From contig VZRS01000327.1 of the NCBI GenBank assembly GCA_013398055.1, forward strand, positions 373,625 to 437,624: 64,000 bases of DNA. The letters run 5' to 3'. How positions within the stretch are numbered: position 1 is the stretch's first letter; each line of letters begins with the position of its first letter. This document shows positions 1 to 9,800 of the stretch, in pieces. This stretch comes from Ifrita kowaldi. Its lineage: Eukaryota > Chordata > Aves > Passeriformes > Cinclosomatidae. The notes under the pieces were generated by a model. The model was not told the DNA's origin, made no database searches, and saw only the letters and a list, made by a program, of their open reading frames with translations. The translations under genes and the position numbers were made by a program.

Positions 1-1071
1 TTGTTGTATTATGATGATGCAAGATACTTATTAAGGTTGTTAGAGCTGTGATGAAGTTGTCAGGGTTATCATGCTCAGGCAGTTGTGCTCAGCACACTGG
101 TGCTGTCATGCTGGTGATAAGACTGTCCCGCCTGCTGAAACCAGGCATTCCCTTCACTTCTGTTTGCACAACAGTTTCTGCTTGGCTTAATGGTATCAGG
201 TTGTTTTGGAGCCCACGTGAGATCACAGATGACAGCAGGGCCCTTGGAAGCCCCAGCCAAATGGACTTTGCCCTTGCCAGGGCAGGGTGGTGAAGAGGAA
301 GGGCTGTGCTGTGCTTTACAGCTTTACGGGGTGCTACTGGCATCAGGGCTGGGAGGCTCCAGCTGGACCTGGGACCCCACTGCCTGCATCCCGCTGCCTG
401 CATCCTGCTTCCTGCATCCTGCAAGGCCCCAGAGCTGTCCCACCACGCCGGTGCTTTCCCTGGCAGTCTGCTGCCCCGGGCAACAGCTCCGGCTGCGTTT
501 TCCTATGGCCAGCCCAGTGTTGACTTGGAGTTATTTAATGCTTCACTTTTCCCTCCTGTGTGTCAGAGTTTCCTGGACTGCTGTGCCAAGAATGTTGAGC
601 CTGATTAATGTTTTCTCCTTAAAATCTTGATATTCTTCTCCTTTCCATATATGTGTGATTCTGAGACTTTCCATTTATCTGAAGGGTGAATTTAAAATTT
701 AGCGTAAAACATTTAAATGTTGAAATAATGTATCTGAAATATTAAACACCTCATTGCTAATGAAAACTTTGAAATTCAATGGCAGGAAGAGTTTCTTCAG
801 GTTTCTTCACCTCTTCAGGGTGGTTCTTATTATTCCTTGAACTATTACAGCACTGAACAAGATAGAGCTCAGGAGCAGAGATTTTCCTGACTGTTTAACT
901 TGAGGGAGTTTGGCTAGATATTCACTCTTTCTCTAATCTTAGTAAACAGGTTCAAGGTTTGGTTTGATTTCCATGTTACCCAGTTCTTACAAGAATTCAA
1001 TATAAAACAAAGCACAATGACCTTGCCCGTGGAGCCTGGGCAGTTTGTGGTACCTGGACAGTCAGGGCACT

Positions 1072-1129
1072 TGTCCCCATCCAGGGCTGGCAGATGTGTC
1101 CCCATCCAGGGCTGGCAGATGTGTCCCCA
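1072..1129. repeat. 25-bp tandem repeat, about 2.3 copies
   Basis: A 25-bp unit beginning TGTCCCCATCCAGG occurs at 1072-1096 and 1097-1121 without mismatch, followed by the first eight bases of a third copy. It is a simple short tandem duplication. Confidence 0.85.
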
Positions 1130-1659
1130 CTGTGGATGTTTTTGAGGCTACTGGCCCTGTGTCAGGAAATGAAGTCTTTGTCCAGCCTGACTGGGCTCTG
1201 CCACATACAGTGTATGTATGCTGTATGAATGCATAGCACCTGCTTTCGTTTCGACCATTGGAAGTGTGTATCTGAAAAGTAGGATGTGCTCTGCACCGTG
1301 GAAGGGATGGGATGTGTGTAGGAGCCAACCCCTGAAGCAGCAAGGCCTGTTCAGGGCCATCATGCTGTCAGCAGGGAAAACCCACACTTTGGGAGGTTTC
1401 TGTGAGGCATTCTCTTGTCTCCATGGGTGCTTGCCATGGTGGCTGTATGTCTCTGGCTCTTTGGATGTTCATTCCTGCCTCAGCTGGGCTGTCCCTCCAT
1501 CCCCATCCTCTCAGTGAACATGGATGCCCCTCAATTTTTCAGGGCTGGGAGCTCCCCACACCACTGAAGGCGAGGGGATGGTTCTCAGCTGTGACAAGTG
1601 AAAGCTTTTCTGCTTTCGCAGCACTGCAGATGTGGCAGGGACGTGGTGCAGCCAGGAAT

Positions 1660-1729
1660 GAGTCACCCCAGCGGACAAGAGGACACATCTTAAAAGCTTA
1701 AGCACAACATGACTCAGTAAAGCTGAGTC
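1660..1729. promoter_or_regulatory. Cluster of AP-1/Maf-type sites
   Basis: TGAGTCA is at 1660-1666, directly preceded by an Ets/NFAT-like AGGAA. TGACTCAG is at 1710-1717, and its mirror GCTGAGTC is at 1722-1729, so the last two form an inverted pair separated by four bases. Three AP-1-like cores in 70 bp about 1.3 kb past the cytokine stop codon suggest an enhancer of the activation-induced type. This is motif reading only; function is inferred. Confidence 0.35.
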
Positions 1730-2081
1730 CAAGGCCAGGCTGCAGCAGGTGGCTCCAGGCCTCGGGAATGTGGTGGGATAGGTGAGGGCAGATGTGCGGT
1801 ACTCACCCTGAGCAGGGGCATCTCCCCTGTTGCTGGCAGCACCTGTTGTGTTCATCCCACTTGGAAATCAAACAGCTCCCCTGAATGGCTCCCCTGAAAC
1901 CACTCACCCTTTACAAATAAAGGACTCTTAATTATGGAGGAAATTTTGTTTATTTTTGTAAAGGTGCATTTATATTAACGGAAGGTTGCAAACATTCAGT
2001 AACAGATATGTAAGTATAGGCGGCACATGACAGGAGTCGTTAGAAACCAGTCCTTGCAGGAACATTCCCCTTCAATACTCT

Positions 2082-2087
2082 TTTATT
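2082..2087 (-). terminator. Candidate polyadenylation signal AATAAA
   Basis: A minus-strand AATAAA lies about 0.95 kb downstream of the cytokine stop codon and beyond the AU-rich element. A second one at 1949-1954 is equally possible. Confidence 0.35.
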
Positions 2088-2632
2088 AAACATTAACTTT
2101 CAGAATCTTAACTGATAGCTTTACATGGGTATGCACTTTGTGAGTACCTGCTATAGCTATGGCTACTTAAACAGTTTGGAAAACAAGTATTGTCTGATTC
2201 AATTCAGTAGAATTCAGCTCACATGAGATGTGGGCAACACCTCATATCAGCTGAGTAAATTTAGAGGAAAAACAAACAAGACCTCTTTGCCTTTGTGTTA
2301 CCCAGTTTGGCTGGATTTGGGTGACATGGCTCTGCTTCACCAACAGTAAAACATGTAGTGGTCAAAGTTACCCCCCGGATCTGAATGCTCAGGGAGGGAG
2401 GGGAGGTGGGAGTGCACAACTGAAATCAATCTTCTCCAGTCCTGGAGCTGGTTCAGAAGCCAAAGGGAAGTGAAGGGGCTGGGTGGCACCAATGGCCTTT
2501 TCCCTGTCCCACAGACTGACTTTGACCCAGCTCTGAGAGCCCTGGGACTGTGGCTTGGGATAGTGTGAGAGAAATATTGTGGCAGCAAATCCCAAAGCAG
2601 ATCCCCAGAGCTCCTCCTCACACACCATCACG

Positions 2633-2688
2633 CAGCAGTTTCCTAAAGCAAATACTTAAACAGCAGTTTCCTAAAGCAAATACTTAAA
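2633..2688. repeat. 28-bp exact tandem duplication in the 3' UTR
   Basis: The 28-bp unit starting CAGCAGTTTCCTAAAGC is present twice head to tail, at 2633-2660 and 2661-2688, with no mismatch. It lies next to the AU-rich element of the cytokine 3' UTR. Confidence 0.9.
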
Positions 2689-2701
2689 CACAGCAGCATC
2701 A

Positions 2702-2750
2702 CAATAAATATCTCAAAGTCTCCATAAATAAATAAATAAATAATAAAAAT
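2702..2750 (-). promoter_or_regulatory. AU-rich mRNA instability element (ARE)
   Basis: Read on the minus strand, 2724-2750 holds overlapping ATTTA pentamers in the form ATTTATTTATTTATTTAT, and a further ATTTATT lies at about 2702-2709. Overlapping AUUUA/UUAUUUAUU motifs are the class II ARE typical of GM-CSF, IL-3 and other inducible cytokine mRNAs. There they bind TTP/AUF1-type proteins and cause rapid decay. Position and orientation fit the 3' UTR of the upstream gene. Confidence 0.7.
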
Positions 2751-3032
2751 TCCTCTTTCACTGTAAAAAAAGACAAAAGTTAAAATATTAAAATTATCTA
2801 AGATATTTAAATAGTTAAGTGCTTGTCTTTTAAAAAATCAGCATGTCTCAACCATTATAGTGAACATGACTGCTGTTATAATACCACTTTTTGTATATAC
2901 ATATACACAACATTTCTCTCTATATAAATATTCTATGGCCATATTCCTGAGGATAAGTTAATTGAGTCACAGTTTGGTTGCAGTAGAGTTCAGGTTCTCC
3001 TTTTCTTCTCAGATTTGGACTAGTTGCTGTAT

Positions 3033-3137
3033 TTAGGCATTTTGAATTTTCTCAGAGAGCAATCTCAAGAACCTATCTAGCGTGTCCAGGAAGTCATCCC
3101 ATGTTACTTGTGCAGTCTTACATTCCTTATCGAGATC
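3033..3137 (-). CDS. IL-5-like cytokine exon 4 (last coding exon)
   Basis: The acceptor is a T-rich tract ending TTTAAAG; the exon then encodes 34 residues (starting DLDKECKTAQVTW, ending EKIQNA) and a TAA at 3033-3035. It carries the second conserved cysteine and the C-terminal amphipathic helix. Phase 0 entry matches the donor of exon 3. Confidence 0.85.
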   Translation of the reverse strand, partial: DLDKECKTAQVTWDDFLDTLDRFLRLLSEKIQNA

Positions 3138-4876
3138 CTTTAAAAAAAAAAGACGACATAATTCAGCCACGTAATTTCGATGTCACTTTTAAGTCTCTGG
3201 TATTTGATACCTCAACTGACAAGTGGGCTGTAATAGCCCACAGCATGTTTTGGAAAGCTAGGTGAGCTGCCCCTGGAGGCTCCAAGGCAGGGTGATGATG
3301 TGTGGGTGACAGCTCATCACTTGGCATCATGCACAGGTGCCCTGAGCCCCAATGCTGTCCCAGCTTCCACTCACATTTGAGGGTTTTTTCATATTATTAT
3401 CTTCCTTGCAATTGGGATTACCACAGGAAAAGATGTCAGAGTGTGATCCAAGGAAGAAAGTGGGTATATTTACACCCTTCTTAATCATATCACTTTCAGA
3501 AGAGATCTCTAGTGTCCATTGCAGCCAGCGCAGTGCCATCCCAGCTGCCATGCCCCATTATTGAACAGTCTTGGATGATTATTTTGCTATTAAGTACCAC
3601 AAAGCCAAACTTACTTTGGGGAGGATGTTTTTATAGGTGTTAAGTTTGGTCAGTTTTCTGGCGATTACTTTGCTGTGAGTGTCAAGAGCTGTCAAGGTGC
3701 CAGCAAAGGTTTTCAGGTGGCTGTGCATGCATCTCTCCACCTGCAGGGATAGGGAAGAGTTATTTCAACAGTAATAATTGGTAGCACATAAATAAAACAT
3801 CCTATCCCAGGAATTTAAATACCCATGAAAAATAATAACCTACAGGAATTGAGAGCTGTGTTTTCAGCACTAGCCCTGATTCTGTATTCAGCCATTTACT
3901 GAACACCAAATTTAGAAAATCATAGTACAATCTATAATTTTCATTTAAGAACATGCCAGGGTCCAAAGCCTCCCAGCTGCCTTAAGTAAGTTGCAGGTGC
4001 CAAGAAACCGGACATATAAAATTTGGATGTCTTCAGTTCTGGAGATGTTTTTTCCTTGAGGGAAAGGAGAGCCAACCCTGCATTAGGGCTTCATGTCTTG
4101 CTATTGTGTCTCTCTTGAAACTGGATCAGAATTGTTTTAATGAAATAAAAGCAATTACTGCTGCTGGTGTGATTTTTCAACTTTTCTCCCTGAAACTAAG
4201 AGGGGCTGATGCCATTCGTCTTCTTTTCACTTTTAATGATGGAGATGGGCTGCTATTTCTCACTGGTACTCCTTGTGCCCTCCATAAAAAAGCTAATTTT
4301 TCCACTGGATTTCAGGAAAATACAGGTCAGTGAAATGAATGGGTCAGTACAGGATATGGACTAAACAGACTGTTCTAAAACTAAGGGATCAGAGGGAATT
4401 TGTGAGGCTTCCAAGAAGATGCTGGTGCACATCTAAGACCTTTGCTTACTGAGAGAACTACTGAAGCATTTTAGCATTGGCAGCAGCTTTCTATAGGTTC
4501 TTTCCATTTCCCTGGGTCTGTAAAGTTCTCTTACTGCTATTAGAATTCTGAAGTGGGAAAGAAATTTGGGGATTTTAGACAATAATTTTAAATAGAAGCA
4601 TGTGGTTTCTTACCGTAGCATTCACGGTTACAAGGCTGGGAGCCTGCTCAAGAAAAAATTAAGTTAGTAACTTCAGAATGGAACCTGGAATAGAAGGGCA
4701 GCTAGGGAAAAGTTGTTCAAAATTAAGGAACTTACTGCATTTAAATTTAGTTTCTTCATATCTTGAAGAAGTTCTCGAATGATCAATCCCACCAAAGTCC
4801 TGGAGCGCTCCTCCTGCAGTGCTGCTGAGCTGCCCAGCACCCCCAGGCCCAACAGAGCCACAACTTGGACCAGCAT
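3033..4876 (-). CDS. IL-5-like beta-common-family cytokine (KK34-like), complete
   Basis: This is a complete coding sequence in four exons, all introns phase 0: 4736-4876, 4614-4643, 3615-3740 and 3033-3137. It encodes about 133 residues. A hydrophobic signal peptide starts MLVQVVALLGLGVLGSSA, followed by a mature chain of about 113 residues. The mature chain has two cysteines, one near the start of exon 3 (VERC) and one in exon 4 (KEC), 44 residues apart, plus an NAT glycosylation sequon at the end of exon 2. Human IL-5 has 134 residues, four phase-0 exons and two cysteines 42 apart that bridge the antiparallel homodimer. The last helix (FLDTLDRFLRLL) resembles IL-5 FLDYLQEFL and also the GM-CSF helix D. 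Exon 3 has 42 codons, as in GM-CSF, but GM-CSF has four cysteines and a 42-bp exon 2. A secreted T-cell cytokine is therefore firm. Assignment to IL-5/KK34 rather than GM-CSF or IL-3 is inference. Confidence 0.82.
3615..3740 (-). CDS. IL-5-like cytokine exon 3
   Basis: The exon is 126 bp (42 codons) with acceptor CCCTATCCCTGCAG and donor GTAAGT. It encodes VERCMHSHLKTFAGT and onward, ending YKNILPK. The cysteine is the fourth residue, the same place as in GM-CSF exon 3, while IL-5 has it as the second. Both flanking introns are phase 0. Confidence 0.87.
4614..4643 (-). CDS. IL-5-like cytokine exon 2 (30-bp microexon)
   Basis: The tract TTTTTTCTTGAGCAG precedes ten codons (APSLVTVNAT), followed by donor GTAAGA. 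If the upstream GAG were used as acceptor the exon would be 33 bp (4614-4646), exactly the size of IL-5 exon 2. The CAG choice is favoured because GAG is a poor acceptor. The NAT sequon is a potential N-glycosylation site. Confidence 0.75.
4736..4876 (-). CDS. IL-5-like cytokine exon 1 (signal peptide and helix A)
   Basis: The start codon at 4874-4876 opens 47 codons ending with donor GTAAGT (intron starts at 4735). The first ~19 residues form a typical secretory signal, with likely cleavage after SSA or nearby. The rest (RTLVGLIIRELLQDMKKL) is an amphipathic helix, as expected for helix A. The ATG is the first one after the TATA box. Confidence 0.87.
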
Positions 4877-4934
4877 TTTGAGAGTCAGCTCTGCTCCTCA
4901 GCTGGGTGAACTGTGTGTGGCTCTGCCTTGGGCT

Positions 4935-4945
4935 CCTTTTATATA
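4935..4945 (-). promoter_or_regulatory. TATA box of the cytokine promoter
   Basis: TATATAAAAGG is read on the minus strand 59-69 bp upstream of the ATG. It implies transcription starting around 4905-4915 and a 5' UTR of about 30-40 bases, normal for this cytokine family. Confidence 0.7.
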
Positions 4946-4950
4946 CACAG

Positions 4951-4972
4951 TGCTGCAGGAAATGATTAATAT
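4951..4972 (-). promoter_or_regulatory. CLE0-like NFAT/AP-1 composite element
   Basis: On the minus strand the sequence ATTAATCATTTCCTGCAG lies immediately upstream of the TATA box. The ATTAATCATTTCC core, an AP-1-like half next to an inverted GGAAA NFAT/Ets core, is what I recall of the conserved CLE0 element of the GM-CSF promoter, which is also just upstream of the TATA box. It suggests induction by T-cell activation. Confidence 0.55.
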
Positions 4973-7716
4973 CTCACCACAAACATGCTCTTGCTAAAGG
5001 GGAGGCGGGGAAGAGTTACCTGAAGAATGGAATCTGCTGGTTATTCAAATGAGTAAGAGTCTATGTATTTTCTGCATCAAGAGCAATTTTATAGACTCTT
5101 TACCTGAATCCCTTTGCAATATGTATTTCCAAGGCAAACTGTACAACCCTTCAGTGTGGATAAAGTGTAGACAGATATCTGTATCCATCTGAAGTTATTA
5201 GACTATGTATTTATAGACTATACATACACATATATAGACAAATGTGCACACAACTGTGGATGCTGGAAAACTAAATCTCGCTTTATATTAGTTTCTCAGC
5301 ACTTCCAAAAATTTGGAGGTCATTTAAAGAAAATGTACAGGCTCCCTCAGAAAACTAGGGTTATAGTGCTCAATATTAGTATATTTACATTTTTTGAGAT
5401 TTATAATAAAACTACCAAAAGTATTAAGTAGAGTTTCTATAGGGAATTCTGTCTAATTCAGGAAATATATTACAACCTGACTGAGTCAGGACAGAGATTC
5501 CAAGGTGTTGGTGTTCTTAGGAGAGGCACTGTGGCCTCAGGATAGATTTTTCAGCTGTCTGTGGAGAAAATAAACTGCACAGCAACTGAGAAATTTTACA
5601 ATCAAACTTCGTTTAATATGGGTAGAGCTGCACAGGACAAGCTAATTATGAATATCAAGTGGAGAAATTTGGTAAAGAATGATTCAGAAGTCTGCTGACC
5701 TGTGAATATAAAAAAAATCAGATTTCATAAGAACAGCTGTCCCCTGGGTTGCATTAGAGGAAGATCGCCATGGATGCTGCAGCCCTGGCAAAGAGAGGTT
5801 AGATTAACTCTACCCTGGACAGAATGGCTGTGTCTCACTGACTTGGCCTGGGGCTACATATGAGGATGGGAACCAAGCTGTAGTTCTCCATGTTCTATTC
5901 AACGTATGAAAAAAGAGTTTCCAAATCACAGTGATACCAGGATATTTAGTCACTCCTGGATTATTGAGGATGCACTTGTGGGTGCTGGATGAGGGTGTAG
6001 CCATATCCTGCAAAGGAAGAGGAACCCTCTACTCAGTATTTTCCCCGTGCCTAACACACTTTCAGAGCCAGTAGTAGGAGTACACACTCTGTCATCCAGA
6101 AATTTTGTTAGACTGTGCTTTGCTCTTTAATACAGTATTGCTGATGAAAGTCCTGACTAATACTGGACCCAGACCAGATCCTTACAGCCAAAACTAGGTA
6201 CAACCTTGCAAACTGATGATGAATTGCTTGTACAGTGATATATTTAATACAGTAATTTCAGTTCTTCTCCCCTAGTTTGCTTATGAAAACATGCTGTAGC
6301 CTTGGACAAAAATGTCAATAAATGTTTTTCTACTAACCAAAGCAGAAGTCCAAAAAAAAGTTTTTAAAAAATGTTACGTATGACGTGATCTGCATTGCTC
6401 TCTGTCTGTTATTGCTCTCTAGAAATGAAAGGAATTTTAAAATCAGATTGTCCCTTGAGCATGCTGTGTCATTATTCTGGATGGACCATGCTGAGTGATG
6501 TTCAGGGAGGGCAACGCTCCCTCAGCCTATGTACAGGTGCTTTATCACATCCAGCTCAGGGAACTGGATGCTCCCTTTTGTTTTCATTCCTGTATGATCA
6601 GGTATGTTCAGGACACACATGGTTTTGCATTTTTCCATCTCTCAGATGCATTTTATTAAATACACTGAATACATTCCTCTCCTGAAAAGTCAACCCTATG
6701 ATAACAATCTGCTTTTCTCCAATTGTGTTGTGAGAGACCTTCCATTGTGACAAACATTTTGTAGGTGACACTGTGAATTTGGATAGTCTTTAAAAGATGT
6801 GAAGTATGAGGAGAAAGGAGAAAGCATATATCATAAGTCAGTGTTATATAAGTCAGTGTTATATCAGATCATATCATCAGAAGGCTTTCTTCCAGCTACC
6901 TCTGTTTCTCCATATCTATATGGTTCATCTCAGGGGTTGTTTCCATCAGTGAGCTATCATTTCCTCACCACTTTACTAATATTTCAGCTGTGCTTAATAA
7001 TTCCTTCCACATTCCATCAATAATCTATGACACTTCTCTGGTAATTCCCAACTTATTTAAAGCAGCTGTCAGGGTCATGCATATTTCAGGATTAATTTTT
7101 TTGCATCCTGGACATACTTTCACGCCCAGGCAGGGGACATGATGTGCAGGCGAGGGCTGGAGACTGGCTGAAAACCAACTAACAAGTGTAAAATGTATTA
7201 GTAAGGAAACTTCAAATACAGCAAGTGATTTACAACAGGCGAGCATAAAGCAGTTACTCATGCAATTGGTTACATCCTGCAATCAGGGCACTTGCCAGAA
7301 ACAACAGAAGCCATTGTTAAAATCCAAAATGATAATCTGAGATAAATGCCAGGACTATGACTTTTACAATTACTTTACTGGATTCAGTCTAGAGCATTAG
7401 AGTAAGTAAATAGCTGTGCTGAGGAGGTTATGGAAAAACAGTGTTGCCGTCTGGTGTCAGCGTCATCACTCTGAGGGAGTATTTCTTTGGGGATAGGCTT
7501 CTGCGAGACGCTTTGTTATGTTTCCAGCTATGTGCAGGACAGAATAAGCATCTGTCATATCTTACATCTCCACAGCCTGCTTGTACATTCCACAGGGAGT
7601 GTGCACATTTATAAAATGGGAAGCAGGAAGAAAATTAATTAGAAAAAAAGAAAATGACAAAAATCTGCACCAGGCAAACCTAGCTGATGTTTGTGATCCT
7701 TCAGTGATGCTTGGCC

Positions 7717-7720
<4 letters not shown>

Positions 7721-7761
<41 letters not shown>
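7721..7761. repeat. (TG)20 microsatellite
   Basis: Twenty uninterrupted TG dinucleotides lie between CCACTC and TTTTGG. It is a likely polymorphic marker and explains the His-Thr repeat seen in the antisense frame. Confidence 0.97.
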
Positions 7762-7764
<3 letters not shown>

Positions 7765-8139
7765 GGCCATTTGCTTCCCTAATCATTGCACTTTATGCCT
7801 TGCCTTCCCAAGAGCACATCACACTCAATTCTGACAAGGTTGTCACTGGTTTATGATTCAAAAAGTTCATTATTACTTTTTTTTTTATTATATCTGGTTA
7901 GGGAAACTGCCTGTGAAAACTCCATTGTACTCCCTCCATTTGATAGGAAATCATCCACAATGATGAGATGTTTCATCCTCTGAAGAAAATGTCTTCAGAC
8001 ATTTCAACATTTTAGTCCCCAGCCTGTCATGCTAGGAGCCCAGCAATCCCTTCACCCTCACCCACATCGAAGAACAGCTTGACTGTGAGCTACAGTGTCA
8101 CCCCAACTCTATACTGACTACTTAAAAATGCACCATTTC

Positions 8140-8273
8140 TAGAAACATTCAGGGCCAGGCTAAATAGGGTGCTGAGCTACCTAGTCTGCTTGAAGATGTC
8201 TCTGCCCATTGCAGGGGGTTTGGAATAGATGAGTTTTAAAGGTCCTTTCCAACACAAATTATTCTATGATTAT
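8140..8273 (+). mobile_element. CR1 LINE fragment, 3' end
   Basis: A forward-oriented CR1 tail: diverged CAGGGCCAGGCTAAATAGGG, then CTGCCCATTGCAGGGGGTTTGG and AGGTCCTTTCCAACAC, ending ATTCTATGATTAT. It is 5'-truncated, as most avian CR1 copies are. Confidence 0.8.
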
Positions 8274-9741
8274 ACGAAAACTCATCAATCACCTTATTTT
8301 TAGTAGGAAAGACTGACAGAGAACTGGTTCCCAGATCCTCACCCAGCTGAAGCTGAACTGGTTGCTGTACTCAGCTTTCTACTGGTCCCAGGCTGTGTTT
8401 GTCTTCCTCTATAGCCAGAAATTCCCACAGTCATCTGGGTTTTCCAGGATTGTTAGCAGTCATCCACAGTCACGCTGCAGAGAGCCTTCGGAGCTCAAAA
8501 ATTAATTCCATCATGTCCTGCAGACTTGGCTACGGTTAGTTTATTTAAATAGTTTCTGTGAGGGGATATTTTTATGAAGACAATGCTTGTGTTTTGTTGA
8601 CTAGATCTCCTACATACATCCTGGTTTACAGAGTCTTTGCTCCAAATTTCTGCAGTTGATGAGTAATAACAGCTGTGTGTTTGTGGCAAAGGAAGAGCGT
8701 CAAAAAGACAACCCAGTTACAGAGGGTTACATGGTCAGCAAACAGGTTGTGCTCTACAGAGACATCTCAGGGTCTGGGTCATTCTATATTCTGTATCTGT
8801 ACTTAAAGAAAATCTCCCCAAAGCCTTAAACTTCAAACTGGAAGAGCATTTTGCAAAATCATTAGCATTGAATCACTGTGACAATTTTCACAATCTGTGA
8901 AACAACAAATTCCTTCCAAATAATGTACAAGTCTGTTCTAAGAAACCTGCAAAAGCCCTTTCTAGGAAACAGGGTACCTCTGGCAAGTTAGCTGTGTTGA
9001 CCTATATTGGAGAGTGGAGTAGAGGAAGATTTATGCACAGTCATCAGCGGCAATTTTGTCATGGCCCATGTGCTATTTCTGTATGCTCAGAGGTGCCTGA
9101 AGATGTCCAAAGTCCAGGAAGTTCTTTTGGTCATGGAGAACAATGCTGGAAGACGCGGTGGGAGGAAGGATGCCCTCTGTTCTGGCTCCAAACAGAATCT
9201 CATGTTGATGAGATGGATTTAATTTCTCTGAACAGAGCATATTGCACTAACCTTGTGCTGTTAGTATAGTAAATACCGAAAAAAGCCATATGTTTCAGGC
9301 CATAACCCAAGTTGCAAGTGAGCCCACACCAACAGGCTTCATTGCTGTTCACGACATGCAGTCACATAGGGAAGTATTTGATTTCTTCAGTAGTGATGAG
9401 ATTACTGGAAACCACGTGGTGAAACATGGCTGAATCAACTGCTGTACTGCAAGACACTGAATTAGTCTCACTCTTAGCTTCCCACTAAACTGAGCTGAAA
9501 TTTTAATTATTTTTGGGATGCCCACTCTGGAGTGAGCTTGTGCAAAACGGTACATTTCTTCCATGCTCAGTAATCTTGACTTATTTACTCTTCTTCCAAT
9601 TACTTATTTTGAAATGTGTATATATTTGCAAACATATAAAACTTTCTCCTGGAACTATCAAGGCCAACTCTTGGGTGATCTTGATTAAATAATTATGTTA
9701 ATTACATTTAATCAACCAAATTCCTGAGGGAATAAAGGAGT

Positions 9742-9800
9742 AGAATCATAGAATCATGGAATGGTTTGGGTTGGAAGGGACCTTAAAGATCATCTCACTT
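9742..9800 (-). mobile_element. CR1 LINE fragment, short 3' end
   Basis: The reverse complement of the CR1 terminus: AGAATCATAGAATCATGG, then GGTTTGGGTTGGAAGGGACC and TTAAAGATCATCT. Only about 60 bp remain. Confidence 0.88.

Larger units (their letters stand above)
1..2080. other. Non-coding flank downstream of the cytokine gene
   Basis: No exon with a recognisable protein or a convincing acceptor/donor pair is visible on either strand. The open frames at 48-630 and 1045-1855 have no family resemblance and lie in GC-richer but unstructured sequence. The stretch contains a 25-bp direct repeat at 1072-1129 and a cluster of AP-1-type sites at 1660-1729, described separately. By synteny other T2 cytokine genes would be expected further left, outside the window. 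Confidence 0.6.
2082..3032 (-). other. 3' UTR of the IL-5-like cytokine
   Basis: This is the sequence following the stop codon at 3033-3035 on the minus strand. It is AT-rich, holds an AU-rich instability element at 2724-2750 and a 28-bp duplication at 2633-2688. It can be closed by the polyadenylation hexamer AATAAA on the minus strand at 2082-2087; another hexamer lies at 1949-1954. The end is a guess, because no transcript evidence is available and other hexamer variants are possible. Confidence 0.45.

Noticed and set aside
3033..4876. Naming the cytokine CSF2 or IL3
   Set aside because: GM-CSF has four conserved cysteines and a 42-bp exon 2; this gene has two cysteines and a 30- or 33-bp exon 2. 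Mammalian IL3 has five exons. Not fully excluded, so no symbol is given.
7562..7856. Frames with His-Thr or Cys-Val repeats
   Set aside because: They are translations of the (TG)20 microsatellite.
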